Positions 26,316-34,901 of a stretch of 64,000 bases of DNA are shown here, in pieces. The notes below the pieces were generated by a model that saw only the letters and a program-made list of their open reading frames with translations, had not been told where the DNA came from and searched no databases. The DNA comes from JASGMR01 sp963664675 (GTDB taxonomy: Bacteria > Thermotogota > Thermotogae > Petrotogales > Kosmotogaceae), in assembly GCA_963664675.2 (NCBI GenBank), contig CAXXLB010000014.1:1-64000 (forward strand), given 5' to 3'. The translations under genes were made by a program, and so were the position numbers. The stretch's first letter is position 1. Each line of letters starts with the position of its first letter.

Positions 26316-28490
26316 TTGACTCAGCATATAGTAGTCAATTACTTGAATTCATTGGAAAAATTAAAAGTCATAGAAAATGATGAAGGAAAACTCATAGAAG
26401 AGGTTTTGAATCTAATTACAAAAATTGAAAAACTGAATGATTTATATTCATTCAATGTTATTTTTGAAGGGAAGCTATACTCTTCGGAAAATTTAAATAC
26501 AAAAGAAGAATTTGAAAGGGATTATCCGATTGAGGTTGATTCAAAAAATTGTGGCTTTTTACAGGTATTTTCAAAGGAATTTCCCGGAGATCTGAATCCG
26601 GATCACGAATTAATTTTTATGCTGACGACTTTACATATAGGGACAATGATAGAAAAAATAAGAAAGGCCAAAAATCTTAATGACAGCAGAATTCTTTATA
26701 AAACGATAGTTGATAATTCTCATGAAGGGCTTTCTATAATTGATCAACATTTTAAAATAATTTATTCCAATAAAAAAACTGAAAAAATATTTGAAGAGAA
26801 GATTGAGAAAATTATAGGAAGAGATTTTAGGGATTTTTTGACTCCCGAAAATAAAGAAATTGTTTCGAGAAGATATATAGAGAGACAACTTGGAAAAAAT
26901 GTTAAAAACGATTACGAATTTAAGATTATAACAGGGAAAAACAAGCTAAAACAGTTGATAGTGAATTCAACAATAATAAAAGACTCAGAAAATAATATCA
27001 AAACTATAGTTCAATTTTTGGACGTTACTGAATCCAAAAAAAATGAAAGAAAACTTGAAAATTATGAAAAAAGATGGAGATACGCGATTGAAGGAAGTGA
27101 TCAGGGGGTCTGGGATTGGAATCTGAAAAATAATACTATCTATTATTCTGAGAAATTTAAGGAAATACTTGGATATAATGTTTCCGAGTTTAGAAGTGGT
27201 TTAGACGAATGGAAAAATATAATACATGCCGATGAGAGAGAAACGTTTATGAAAAAACTTTCAGAACATTTCAGTGGTAAAACTGATTCATTTGAAACAG
27301 TGAGTAGATTTAAAACTAAATCTGGGATTTACAGATGGATTTTGAGCCGTGGGAAAGTTATGATGAGAGATTCATACGGGAATCCCTCCAGGGTTATAGG
27401 TACTATTCTTGATATCAATGAGAGAGTTGAAAATAGAATAAGACTTGAAAAATATAACAGGTTTGCCTCTTTAATTTCGGAAATCATCCATGAAACACTG
27501 AGATCTGAATTCGACGATTCAATTTATCAGATAATATTTGACAAAGTTATCTCTGTGATTTCCGGAGCTCAGGGAGGGGCAATGTTTTTAAAGGAAGATG
27601 ATGATTATTTCAGTATAGTTGCTTCCTCTCATCTAAACAAAGAAGCGTTGAAGAACCTTTGTCTAAATAAAAACGAACTCGTTATGAGAGATGATGATGA
27701 GGTAAAAATATATACCGATTTGAGTATCAATAGGAAATTGGAAGAGGAGAAGAAAAATACACTTGAAAATGTTGGAAGAGCAAATCAGATAAAGGCATTA
27801 CTCTCAATACCTTTGAAATCTGATGGAGAAATAATAGGGTATTTTACCCTGGATAATTATGAGAGTGAGGATGCCTTCAGTGATGAAAATCTTGATATGG
27901 CAAAAGTTTTGGGTCAGGAAATAGAAATGCTTTTAAAGAGAATAAAGCTTGAAGAGACTTTGAAATCACAAAAGGTAATGTTGGAGAATTTGTCTTATAA
28001 CGATCCTCTGACAAATTTACCGAACAGAAGGTATATTATGAATAAGGCCACGCATTATCTTGCGCTGGCAAAAAGAAGAGAATCCATATTTTGCATTGCA
28101 TACATTGATCTTAAAGGATTTAAAAAGATAAATGATACATATGGTCATGAAGCCGGGGACTTTTTATTAAAAAGTTTTGGTGAAAGAATCGTTGGCAGTT
28201 TAAGAGAAAGCGATATTATGTCAAGAATAGGTGGAGATGAATTCGTATTATTGCTTCCAGACACCGATAAATTCAATGTGAATTGTATTATGAAAAAGAT
28301 AAAAGTTTTGCTTGAAAAAGATTTTGAATTTATGAATGATTCAATTAAAATTGGCTGTAATATTGGGCTGGCTTTTTATCCGAAAGATGGGAAAGATTTT
28401 CAGAGTCTTTTGAAAAAAGCCGATGAGGCAATGTATTCTGCAAAGAGAGAAAAGTTACTTTATAAATTTTATTCAAATGCAAAAAATTAA
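26316..28490 (+). CDS. PAS-PAS-GAF-GGDEF diguanylate cyclase
   Basis: The approximately 724-aa sensor protein has no membrane helices. A PAS domain (IVDNSHEGLSIIDQHF) lies at about residues 130-245. A second PAS with PAC motif (DQGVWDWNLKNN ... VIGTILDIN) covers 250-375 and a GAF domain about 385-545. The C-terminal cyclase domain has SRIGGDEFVLLL and the inhibitory I-site RESD five residues before GGDEF. It should make c-di-GMP from GTP in response to a cytoplasmic ligand. The TTG start at 26316 is chosen because GGAGGAT lies 6 nt before it. An HD-GYP phosphodiesterase gene lies at 29197. Confidence 0.9.
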   Translation: MTQHIVVNYLNSLEKLKVIENDEGKLIEEVLNLITKIEKLNDLYSFNVIFEGKLYSSENLNTKEEFERDYPIEVDSKNCGFLQVFSKEFPGDLNPDHELIFMLTTLHIGTMIEKIRKAKNLNDSRILYKTIVDNSHEGLSIIDQHFKIIYSNKKTEKIFEEKIEKIIGRDFRDFLTPENKEIVSRRYIERQLGKNVKNDYEFKIITGKNKLKQLIVNSTIIKDSENNIKTIVQFLDVTESKKNERKLENYEKRWRYAIEGSDQGVWDWNLKNNTIYYSEKFKEILGYNVSEFRSGLDEWKNIIHADERETFMKKLSEHFSGKTDSFETVSRFKTKSGIYRWILSRGKVMMRDSYGNPSRVIGTILDINERVENRIRLEKYNRFASLISEIIHETLRSEFDDSIYQIIFDKVISVISGAQGGAMFLKEDDDYFSIVASSHLNKEALKNLCLNKNELVMRDDDEVKIYTDLSINRKLEEEKKNTLENVGRANQIKALLSIPLKSDGEIIGYFTLDNYESEDAFSDENLDMAKVLGQEIEMLLKRIKLEETLKSQKVMLENLSYNDPLTNLPNRRYIMNKATHYLALAKRRESIFCIAYIDLKGFKKINDTYGHEAGDFLLKSFGERIVGSLRESDIMSRIGGDEFVLLLPDTDKFNVNCIMKKIKVLLEKDFEFMNDSIKIGCNIGLAFYPKDGKDFQSLLKKADEAMYSAKREKLLYKFYSNAKN

Positions 28491-28596
28491 AAAATCAAAA
28501 AAATGATATTTCATGGAAGTATTTTGTTATAATATTTTTATTATATCTTTTTGCCATAAATTTTTTATAAAATTCATAGAAAGGAAATGAGGATAT

Positions 28597-29196
28597 ATGG
28601 GTGGAAATGATAAAAAGGCCGAGATCGGAAAAAATCTGCAGAGATTACGCGAAAAAAATAATTTAACTCAACTTGACCTTGCAGAAAAAATAGGGGTAGA
28701 TTTATTACAGGTTTCCCAATGGGAAAATGGTGTGAATTTACCGGATACTGAAAATCTTTTAAAACTTTCCAAGCTTTTTGGGGTATCGGTGGATCATCTT
28801 CTTCTTCAAAATAAGGGGAAAGAACCTTATAAAGAGAAGGAGCCTTTTTATAATGAAAAAACCGAGCCATCAAATTTTTCAAGAGGCAACAAAATAACAA
28901 ATGAAATGAACCGTTTTCCATTTCCCGTAATTCCGGCATTTATTTATCTTATACTTGGTTTTTTCTTTGGATTATGGAATAAGGGATGGTTAGTTTTTCT
29001 GTCCGTTCCGATATATTACATAATAGCCGAAGGATTCAGCAAGAAAAATGGGAAAATCAGAGACATTTATCCCGTTGTACTGGCAATCATATACGTTATT
29101 TTCGGAATACTGTATAACGTGTGGCATCCTCTGTGGATTATATTCATAACGGTGCCGTTGTATTACTGGCTGGTTGATCTGATAAATAGAAAATGA
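28597..29196 (+). CDS. XRE-type HTH regulator with C-terminal membrane domain
   Basis: The 199-aa protein has an N-terminal Cro/C1 helix-turn-helix (residues about 8-65: LREKNNLTQLDLAEKIGVDL, then SVDHLLL), a charged linker and four hydrophobic segments. The membrane part is an internal repeat: YLILGFFFGLWNKGWLVFL and VIFGILYNVWHPLWIIF. It is probably a membrane-tethered regulator sensing envelope state. Its stop codon directly abuts the stop of the convergent HD-GYP gene (29196/29197), with no room for a terminator. Confidence 0.85.
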   Translation: MGGNDKKAEIGKNLQRLREKNNLTQLDLAEKIGVDLLQVSQWENGVNLPDTENLLKLSKLFGVSVDHLLLQNKGKEPYKEKEPFYNEKTEPSNFSRGNKITNEMNRFPFPVIPAFIYLILGFFFGLWNKGWLVFLSVPIYYIIAEGFSKKNGKIRDIYPVVLAIIYVIFGILYNVWHPLWIIFITVPLYYWLVDLINRK

Positions 29197-31428
29197 TCAC
29201 AGGTTCAGTTTTAAAAACTCTTTTATTATTTCAGGATCGAAATGTGAGCCTGAATTTTTCTTTATATACTCTCTCACTTCATCTTTTGAAAGGGCCTCTC
29301 TGTAAGGTCTGTCGGAAGTCAGGGCGTCCCATACATCTATAACAGCGAATATTCTGGCTTCAAGGGGGATTTCATCTTTTTTAAGCCCTTCAGGATATCC
29401 TTTTCCATCCCATCTTTCGTGATGATAATACGGGATATTAATAGCGGGTCTCAGGTATTCTATAGGATATAACATTTCTCTTGCATGAATGGGATGTTTT
29501 TTCATTATTTTCCATTCTTCGTTAGTCAATTTTCCGGGTTTCAGTAGTATATTATCCGGTACGCCGAGTTTTCCAATATCATGCAACATCGCTCCCCGCT
29601 TTATATTAACCAGTTCTTTTTCGGAAAATCCCATTCTTTTCGCTAATTTCAGGGTCAATTCAGTTACCCTCCTCGTGTGTCCTTCCGTTTCTTTGTCCCT
29701 CAAATCCAAAGCTCTTGCCCAGCCTTCTATCGTTTCATCATATGCTTCGATCAATTCTTCGTTCTTCTTTCTTAAATTTTTTAGTAATTCGAAGTTTTCC
29801 AGAGAAAGCGTGATCTCAGTTCCAAATGTTTCCAGAAATGAGGACCATTCAGAGGTGTTATCTTCATGCTTTTTACTCAGTAGAATTAATACTCCTTTAA
29901 TTAAGCTTTCAGAGATCAGAGGAACTATATACATGGTTTTATATCCAAAAGTGTGAAAAAACTCAAAATTTCTTTTGCTGATTTCAAAAATTTTTATTTT
30001 TTTATTTAAAAGAGCATTTTCAATAAAGTTTTCGTATAAATCATACCTGTCCTGGAAGCGATTATCTATGACAGAACCGTATGCGTGTTTTAATTTTTTT
30101 GACTCGTCGAAAAGATAAATTGAAGCGTTTTCGATGCCGAACTTTCCGGTTATAACATTTAAAACCGAGTCCAAAGTTATATCTTGGTTTGCTGATTTTG
30201 TGATCATTTCTATAGAGTGAAGTACGGAAAGTCTTTCATATCTTTCTTTCAGTTTTTTTTCATAAGTGATTCTTGTTGTAACATCTCTCATGTTTGAAAG
30301 GAAATTAACAATTTCACCCTTTGAATTTTTTATGGGAGTAATTATTTGTTCGCCGTAGAACAATCCACCCGATTTTTTTTTATTGATTACCGTGCTCTTG
30401 AAAACATCACCATTTTTTATGGTTTGCCACAATTTTTCATAGTAACTTGCTTTCTGATGTCCTGATTTTAAAATTCTTGGAGTTTTTCCATCACAATCAC
30501 TCATCGTATATCCGGAAAGTTTTTCAAATGACGGATTTATATACCGGAAATATCCTTCAATGTCCGTAATAAAAACTGTATCGGCGGATTGAGTAACAGA
30601 CAGTTTAAATTGATTTAATTGTTTTTCGTTAGCTTTTTTGTCAGTTATATCTTCCAAAATTACTATAAAATTAGAATTGTTTTTGGATTTTCTCACCAAT
30701 TTTGAAACGGTCATCTTTACCCAAATAAGTTTCCCGTCTTTTTTGATGTATCTCTTTTCAAAATTGTAAGAACTTCTTTTGCCTTCTTTCAATTCGTGGA
30801 AAAGTGCCGAACTTTTATAGATATCTTCGGGATGAGTTATTTGAGATAACTTTATATTCTTTAATTCTTCGATAGAATATCCGGTATATTTTGACAAGTT
30901 GTAATTTACTTCAATAATATTTCCAATTGAATCTATAAGCGCGATTGCAACGGGAACATTGTTGAAAATATTTTTGAATTTAAGATCAGATTCGTTTATA
31001 AAGTTTATGTAGTAATTATCAGGTGTTATATTTCTTGAGATCAAAATTACAAAGTCTTCATATCCTTTATATTTTTTAAGAGGTAATATATGATTTTCAA
31101 TATCTAAAACTTTTCCATCTTTTGATTTTATTTTGAAGATATTTTTATAGCGATTGGAATTAAGAATACTTCTGGACATTTCCTTTAAAGCTTCAAAATT
31201 ATCTTCTAATACAAATTGATCGATTTCTATTCCTTTTTTCAAATCATCTTCTGAATAGCCGGTTAAAAATTCGAATCCTTCATCGGTATATATTAAAGAT
31301 ATCTCACTGTTTCTGATACTGAAAATAAGAATACAGTCGGGCAAAAAGTCGAAATGAGATTTAATAAACTCTGTTAATATTTCATTTGAAAATGTTTTGC
31401 CGGGAAAAATTTTTAAATTGGCTGACAC
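29197..31428 (-). CDS. Multi-PAS, GAF, HD-GYP phosphodiesterase
   Basis: The 743-aa cytoplasmic sensor has three PAS domains (about residues 25-135, 150-265, 275-390), a GAF domain (about 400-550) and a C-terminal HD-GYP domain. Key residues are HTRRVTEL, the metal-binding HD in AMLHDIGKLG, and HHERWDGKGYPEG containing the GYP signature. It should hydrolyse c-di-GMP and may oppose the GGDEF protein at 26316. The gene is monocistronic with a GGAG-type site before the ATG. Confidence 0.92.
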   Translation of the reverse strand: MSANLKIFPGKTFSNEILTEFIKSHFDFLPDCILIFSIRNSEISLIYTDEGFEFLTGYSEDDLKKGIEIDQFVLEDNFEALKEMSRSILNSNRYKNIFKIKSKDGKVLDIENHILPLKKYKGYEDFVILISRNITPDNYYINFINESDLKFKNIFNNVPVAIALIDSIGNIIEVNYNLSKYTGYSIEELKNIKLSQITHPEDIYKSSALFHELKEGKRSSYNFEKRYIKKDGKLIWVKMTVSKLVRKSKNNSNFIVILEDITDKKANEKQLNQFKLSVTQSADTVFITDIEGYFRYINPSFEKLSGYTMSDCDGKTPRILKSGHQKASYYEKLWQTIKNGDVFKSTVINKKKSGGLFYGEQIITPIKNSKGEIVNFLSNMRDVTTRITYEKKLKERYERLSVLHSIEMITKSANQDITLDSVLNVITGKFGIENASIYLFDESKKLKHAYGSVIDNRFQDRYDLYENFIENALLNKKIKIFEISKRNFEFFHTFGYKTMYIVPLISESLIKGVLILLSKKHEDNTSEWSSFLETFGTEITLSLENFELLKNLRKKNEELIEAYDETIEGWARALDLRDKETEGHTRRVTELTLKLAKRMGFSEKELVNIKRGAMLHDIGKLGVPDNILLKPGKLTNEEWKIMKKHPIHAREMLYPIEYLRPAINIPYYHHERWDGKGYPEGLKKDEIPLEARIFAVIDVWDALTSDRPYREALSKDEVREYIKKNSGSHFDPEIIKEFLKLNL

Positions 31429-31602
31429 TGAACTCCTCCAAAATTATATAATATATTATAATGCATAATTTGTTATTATATTGCAAGACAAGGCCAAAAG
31501 AAAAGAAAGAATTGATTTTCTTTTAAAAGTTTTGAAGAACTTTGGTTAGTTGAAATGAAAATATTAATTAATAAAAATTAAAATAAGTCAACATAAATTA
31601 TA

Positions 31603-31631
31603 TTGAAAAATGAAAAATAATGTGCTATTCT
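31603..31631 (+). promoter_or_regulatory. Promoter of a probable non-coding RNA
   Basis: TTGAAA (31603-31608) and TATTCT (31626-31631) are exactly 17 nt apart. The predicted start is at about 31638. No open reading frame with a ribosome-binding site follows before the terminator at 31776. Confidence 0.55.
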
Positions 31632-31637
31632 TATTAA

Positions 31638-31811
31638 TGCTTATTTAATACGCTTAAAATACCAATCACGAGATTCTCGTTGTTTGCAAGCAGAATTGGT
31701 AGTTGGCTGAAAACTTACTAAGAAATCTTCTCATGATCTTCAAACAAAAAATGTAATCAGCTTCGATTACTGGGAAAAGCGGGCCTATTTTAAGGGCCCG
31801 CTTTCTTTATC
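31638..31811 (+). ncRNA. Candidate structured non-coding RNA, about 170 nt
   Basis: The segment has its own promoter and a GC-rich terminator and no coding frame. Local pairings include ACCAAT (31661-31666) with ATTGGT (31695-31700), enclosing ACGAG/CTCGT. GTAATC/GATTAC forms a further hairpin at about 31753-31770. ATCTTC is repeated twice around 31726-31740. It matches no riboswitch consensus that I can recall (not TPP, SAM, purine, lysine or c-di-GMP-I). A leader RNA for the DUF4097 gene 70 nt downstream is an alternative, as is a 6S-like RNA. Confidence 0.5.
31776..31811 (+). terminator. Strong terminator of the candidate RNA
   Basis: AAAGCGGGCC (31776-31785) and GGCCCGCTTT (31795-31804) form a perfect 10-bp, GC-rich stem with a 9-nt loop, followed by a T-rich tail. 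It is far more GC-rich than its surroundings. Confidence 0.85.
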
Positions 31812-31878
31812 AAGCTGTATGTATATAGAGTCTTTTGTGATATCATTTTTATGGAAATTTATTCAAAGGAGGTGTGAT

Positions 31879-32934
31879 ATGAAGGGAAGGGGATTGTTGA
31901 TCGGCCTGTTGATAGTAGTAATAGTATTGATATTGTTTTTCGCGGTAGCAGGGAGTTTTGGGTTTTCAAATTTCAATTTTAATTATAATCTTTTTTCTTT
32001 CGCTCAGAGTACTTCAAATGAATACAGTTTAGAAATAAATTTGAATAGTGAAAAAGAGTTAGTTATAGATACACTGAATGGATTCATTAATTTAATCAGC
32101 TGGGATAAGAATTATATTTTTATGGAGGTAACTCAGAGCTTCAGGGGTTTTTCCGATAAAGAAGAGAAAGAGCTTATAGAGAAGACTAAGCCCGTGATAA
32201 CTAAAAATGATCAAACTGTGAAAATTATTACTCCAAAATTGCAAAGGATTTTTCTTTTTAGAAGTTACGGTGTATCGTTGAATCTTTATGTGCCCTCAGA
32301 AATGATTTCGAGGTACGACCTCAGAACAAGTAATGGTTCGTTTGATATCCAAAATATATCAGGAGAGATTTTTATAACGACATCCAATGGAAGAGTTAGT
32401 CTGAAAAATCTTTCCGGAGATGTAAAGGTGAACACTTCGAACGGAGCAATTATTTCAGAAAATGTGAATGGGAATATGGATTTTAACACCACTAACGGAT
32501 CATTTTCAGGAGAATATTTAAATGGAAATTTAAAGGCGGTTTCATCCAATGGTTCATTGACATTGTCAAACTCTGAGGTTCAGATTTATTTTAAAACTTC
32601 AAATGGCAGAATAAATATTAATGAAAATATTCTAACAGGAAATAATAATTACATAAAGAGTTCCAATGGAGGAATTTATATTAATTCCGATCTTGAGAAT
32701 ACCGGAGAGATGGAAGTAAGAACGAGTAACAGTGAAATAACTCTGCTTATGCCTGAGAATAAAAGTGCAGAAATAGAGGCCAATACCTCAAATGGAAAAA
32801 TTATTTTAAATAATATTGAGATTTTAGCGAAGGAAATAGGAAAAACGAACTTTAAGGGAAGCGTGTATGAAGGCGGAGATTTAAATATCATATTGGAAAC
32901 GAGTAATAGCAATATAGTAATAGGCAAAAGATAA
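31879..32934 (+). CDS. Membrane-anchored DUF4097-like TSNG-repeat protein
   Basis: The 351-aa protein has an N-terminal hydrophobic anchor (LLIGLLIVVIVLILFFAVAG) and a C-terminal region of about eleven strand-turn repeats marked by TSNG or SSNG turns (RTSNGSF, TTSNGRV, NTSNGAI, NTTNGSF, VSSNGSL, KTSNGRI, KSSNGGI, RTSNSEI, NTSNGKI). The pattern fits a DUF4097 putative-adhesin beta helix with Asn ladders. It should lie outside the cytoplasmic membrane. ATG 31879 has AAAGGAGGTG upstream. It is a paralogue of the gene at 6474, where the turns read TSG. The function is unknown. Confidence 0.75.
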   Translation: MKGRGLLIGLLIVVIVLILFFAVAGSFGFSNFNFNYNLFSFAQSTSNEYSLEINLNSEKELVIDTLNGFINLISWDKNYIFMEVTQSFRGFSDKEEKELIEKTKPVITKNDQTVKIITPKLQRIFLFRSYGVSLNLYVPSEMISRYDLRTSNGSFDIQNISGEIFITTSNGRVSLKNLSGDVKVNTSNGAIISENVNGNMDFNTTNGSFSGEYLNGNLKAVSSNGSLTLSNSEVQIYFKTSNGRININENILTGNNNYIKSSNGGIYINSDLENTGEMEVRTSNSEITLLMPENKSAEIEANTSNGKIILNNIEILAKEIGKTNFKGSVYEGGDLNIILETSNSNIVIGKR

Positions 32935-33111
32935 AAGCGTAACTGAAGGAAAGCGAGTCCAAAACTTATGAACACTTTGATATATTATTTTTATAAATGT
33001 AATGAGAGTTTATTTATATGGTACATATCTTCAAGAAATAGTAATTGATTTTAGTTTTTTTTATTAGAAAATTACTTAAAAGTTTTAGATAGTTCAAGAC
33101 AGGAGATCAAT

Positions 33112-34158
33112 ATGAAAAAATTGAACATAGGTGGGTTAATTCCAAAAATTCCGATAATTCAGGGAGGTATGGCGGTAGGCGTGTCTCTGGACAGGCTTTC
33201 TTCGGCAGTGGCTAATGCCGGAGGAATAGGAGTTATTGGTACGGCGGGAATACCTTTAATAAAAAATTATTCTTTGAAAAACTACAGAGAATCGAGTATC
33301 AGCGGTTTGAAGGAAGTTATAAAAAAGGCAAGAGATAAAACTGTGGGGATATTAGGAGTCAATATAATGGTGGCTCTTACGAATTACAAGGATATGGTTG
33401 TCACTTCTCTTAAAGAAAAAATAGATGTAATTTTTTCGGGTGCCGGACTTCCTCTTGATCTGCCTTCATATCTCTATGAGGGTTGTAAAACCAAGCTTGT
33501 TCCAATAATTTCCTCTGCGAAGGCAGCGAAGATTATTTTAAAAAGATGGGTCAGCAGATATGACTATTTCCCGGATGCTTTTGTCCTGGAAGGGCCTAAA
33601 GCCGGAGGACATCTGGGATATAAGCTGGATCAAATTGATTCCGAAAATTATCAGTTGAGTACAACTGTAAATCAATTAAAAAGTTTTACCGATGAGATAA
33701 AAAAAGAATTTAACAGGGATATTCCTATCATCGCCGGGGGTGCTATCAGAAATTTCAGGGATGTAAGAAATGTCATGGAATGGGGTGCTTCAGGTGTTCA
33801 GGTAGGAACACCGTTTATTGCTACAGAAGAATGCGATGCCCATCGTTTGTTCAAAGAAGCATTGATAAATGCCACTGAAAAAGATATCACGATAATAAAA
33901 AGTCCGTTGGGACTTCCGGGAAGGGCGTTGAGAAACAACTTTATAGAAAGTGTGCAAAGAAATGAGAAAAAGCCCTTCGTTTGTCCTTTTCATTGTTTAA
34001 AAACATGTGACTTTAAAAATGCTCCATATTGTATTGCCAGTGCCCTTGTGAATGCTGCAAAAGGAGACCTTGATAATGGATTTGTATTTACCGGGGAAAA
34101 TATCAAATCTATAGATAAAATAACAACTGTTAAAGGAGTTATCGAAGGATTGATCTGA
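33112..34158 (+). CDS. NMO/FabK-like FMN-dependent TIM-barrel enzyme
   Basis: The 348-aa flavoprotein starts with GLIPKIPIIQGGMAVGVS and has GGIGVIGTAG, LEGPKAGGHLGY with the conserved His region, and WGASGVQVGTPFIATEE. These match the nitronate monooxygenase / 2-nitropropane dioxygenase family and the related FabK enoyl-ACP reductases. The C-terminal Cys-rich segment (CPFHCLKTCDF, then APYCIA) is common in anaerobe members and might bind a metal. Detoxification of nitronates or a role in fatty-acid synthesis cannot be separated here. No fab genes are adjacent, which slightly favours the first. Confidence 0.85.
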   Translation: MKKLNIGGLIPKIPIIQGGMAVGVSLDRLSSAVANAGGIGVIGTAGIPLIKNYSLKNYRESSISGLKEVIKKARDKTVGILGVNIMVALTNYKDMVVTSLKEKIDVIFSGAGLPLDLPSYLYEGCKTKLVPIISSAKAAKIILKRWVSRYDYFPDAFVLEGPKAGGHLGYKLDQIDSENYQLSTTVNQLKSFTDEIKKEFNRDIPIIAGGAIRNFRDVRNVMEWGASGVQVGTPFIATEECDAHRLFKEALINATEKDITIIKSPLGLPGRALRNNFIESVQRNEKKPFVCPFHCLKTCDFKNAPYCIASALVNAAKGDLDNGFVFTGENIKSIDKITTVKGVIEGLI

Positions 34159-34168
34159 AATTTGATGA

Positions 34169-34744
34169 TTAATACTTTTGAATTATCTCTTTATATCTGA
34201 AACAATCGATGAGATGATCATTTACCAGTCCGACTGCCTGCATGTGTGCATAACATATAGTAGGCCCCATAAAGGTGAAGCCTCTTTTTTTAAGATCTTT
34301 ACTCATTTTTTCTGAAATCTCTGTTTTTGAAGGAATTTCGTTCAAATTTTTCCAATGATTTATAACCGGTTTTCCATCCACGAAATTCCAGATATAATTA
34401 TCAAAGCTTCCAAATTCTTTTTGAATATTCAAAAACATTCTGGCATTTTTTACTGCGGATTTTATCTTAAGTTTATTTCTGATTATTTTTGGATTATTCA
34501 ACAGCTCATTTAATTTCTTTTCATCATATTGCGCTACAATCTCAGGTATAAAGTTTTTGAATGCCTCACGATAACCTTCTCTTCTTTTGAGAATTGTACT
34601 CCAGCTCAATCCGGCCTGCGCACCCTCTAAAATTACGAATTCGAAGTGGGTCCTGTCATCATGAACCGGGACTCCCCATTCTTTGTCATGGTAAGAAATA
34701 TACAGTGGCGTGTCTCCTGCCCATTCACATCTGTTTTTTTTCAT
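34169..34744 (-). CDS. tag: DNA-3-methyladenine glycosylase I
   Basis: The 191-aa enzyme removes 3-methyladenine from DNA. It shows the family start RCEWAGDTPLYISYHDKEWG (zinc Cys and substrate-contact Trp region), LEGAQAGLSWSTIL with the catalytic-site Glu, and the C-terminal zinc ligands in ICYAHMQAVG and DCFRY. Its length is typical. It converges with the upstream flavoprotein gene, separated by only 10 nt. Confidence 0.95.
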   Translation of the reverse strand: MKKNRCEWAGDTPLYISYHDKEWGVPVHDDRTHFEFVILEGAQAGLSWSTILKRREGYREAFKNFIPEIVAQYDEKKLNELLNNPKIIRNKLKIKSAVKNARMFLNIQKEFGSFDNYIWNFVDGKPVINHWKNLNEIPSKTEISEKMSKDLKKRGFTFMGPTICYAHMQAVGLVNDHLIDCFRYKEIIQKY

Positions 34745-34826
34745 ATGTTGTTTACCTCCAGAAATTCCAGTATAAAATCATTTTATCAAAAAAAAATCAT
34801 GTTGGTTAATTGGTAGTGAAATTGAT

Positions 34827-34883
34827 TTGACATTACTAGATAAATATTGTAGTATATCAACACCCCCCATATAGGGGATGTTG
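34827..34883 (+). promoter_or_regulatory. Promoter with CsoR-type copper operator
   Basis: TTGACA (34827-34832) and TAGTAT (34850-34855) are 17 nt apart. Overlapping the start site is an inverted repeat: CAACA (34858-34862), a C6 tract, ATATA, GGGG (34874-34877) and TGTTG (34879-34883). A C-tract/G-tract pseudo-palindrome of this kind is the known CsoR recognition pattern. A CsoR gene lies just downstream of the ATPase. Confidence 0.75.
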
Positions 34884-34901
34884 TGAATAGAGGTGAAAGA
34901 G

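Noticed and set aside
31638..31811. c-di-GMP or TPP riboswitch, given the neighbouring c-di-GMP genes
   Set aside because: None of the conserved core motifs of these riboswitches that I know is present; the element also ends in a terminator 70 nt before the next start, so it is kept as an unclassified RNA.
32286..32549. Minus-strand open frame inside the TSNG-repeat gene
   Set aside because: It follows from the repeat codons read antisense; there is no start signal.
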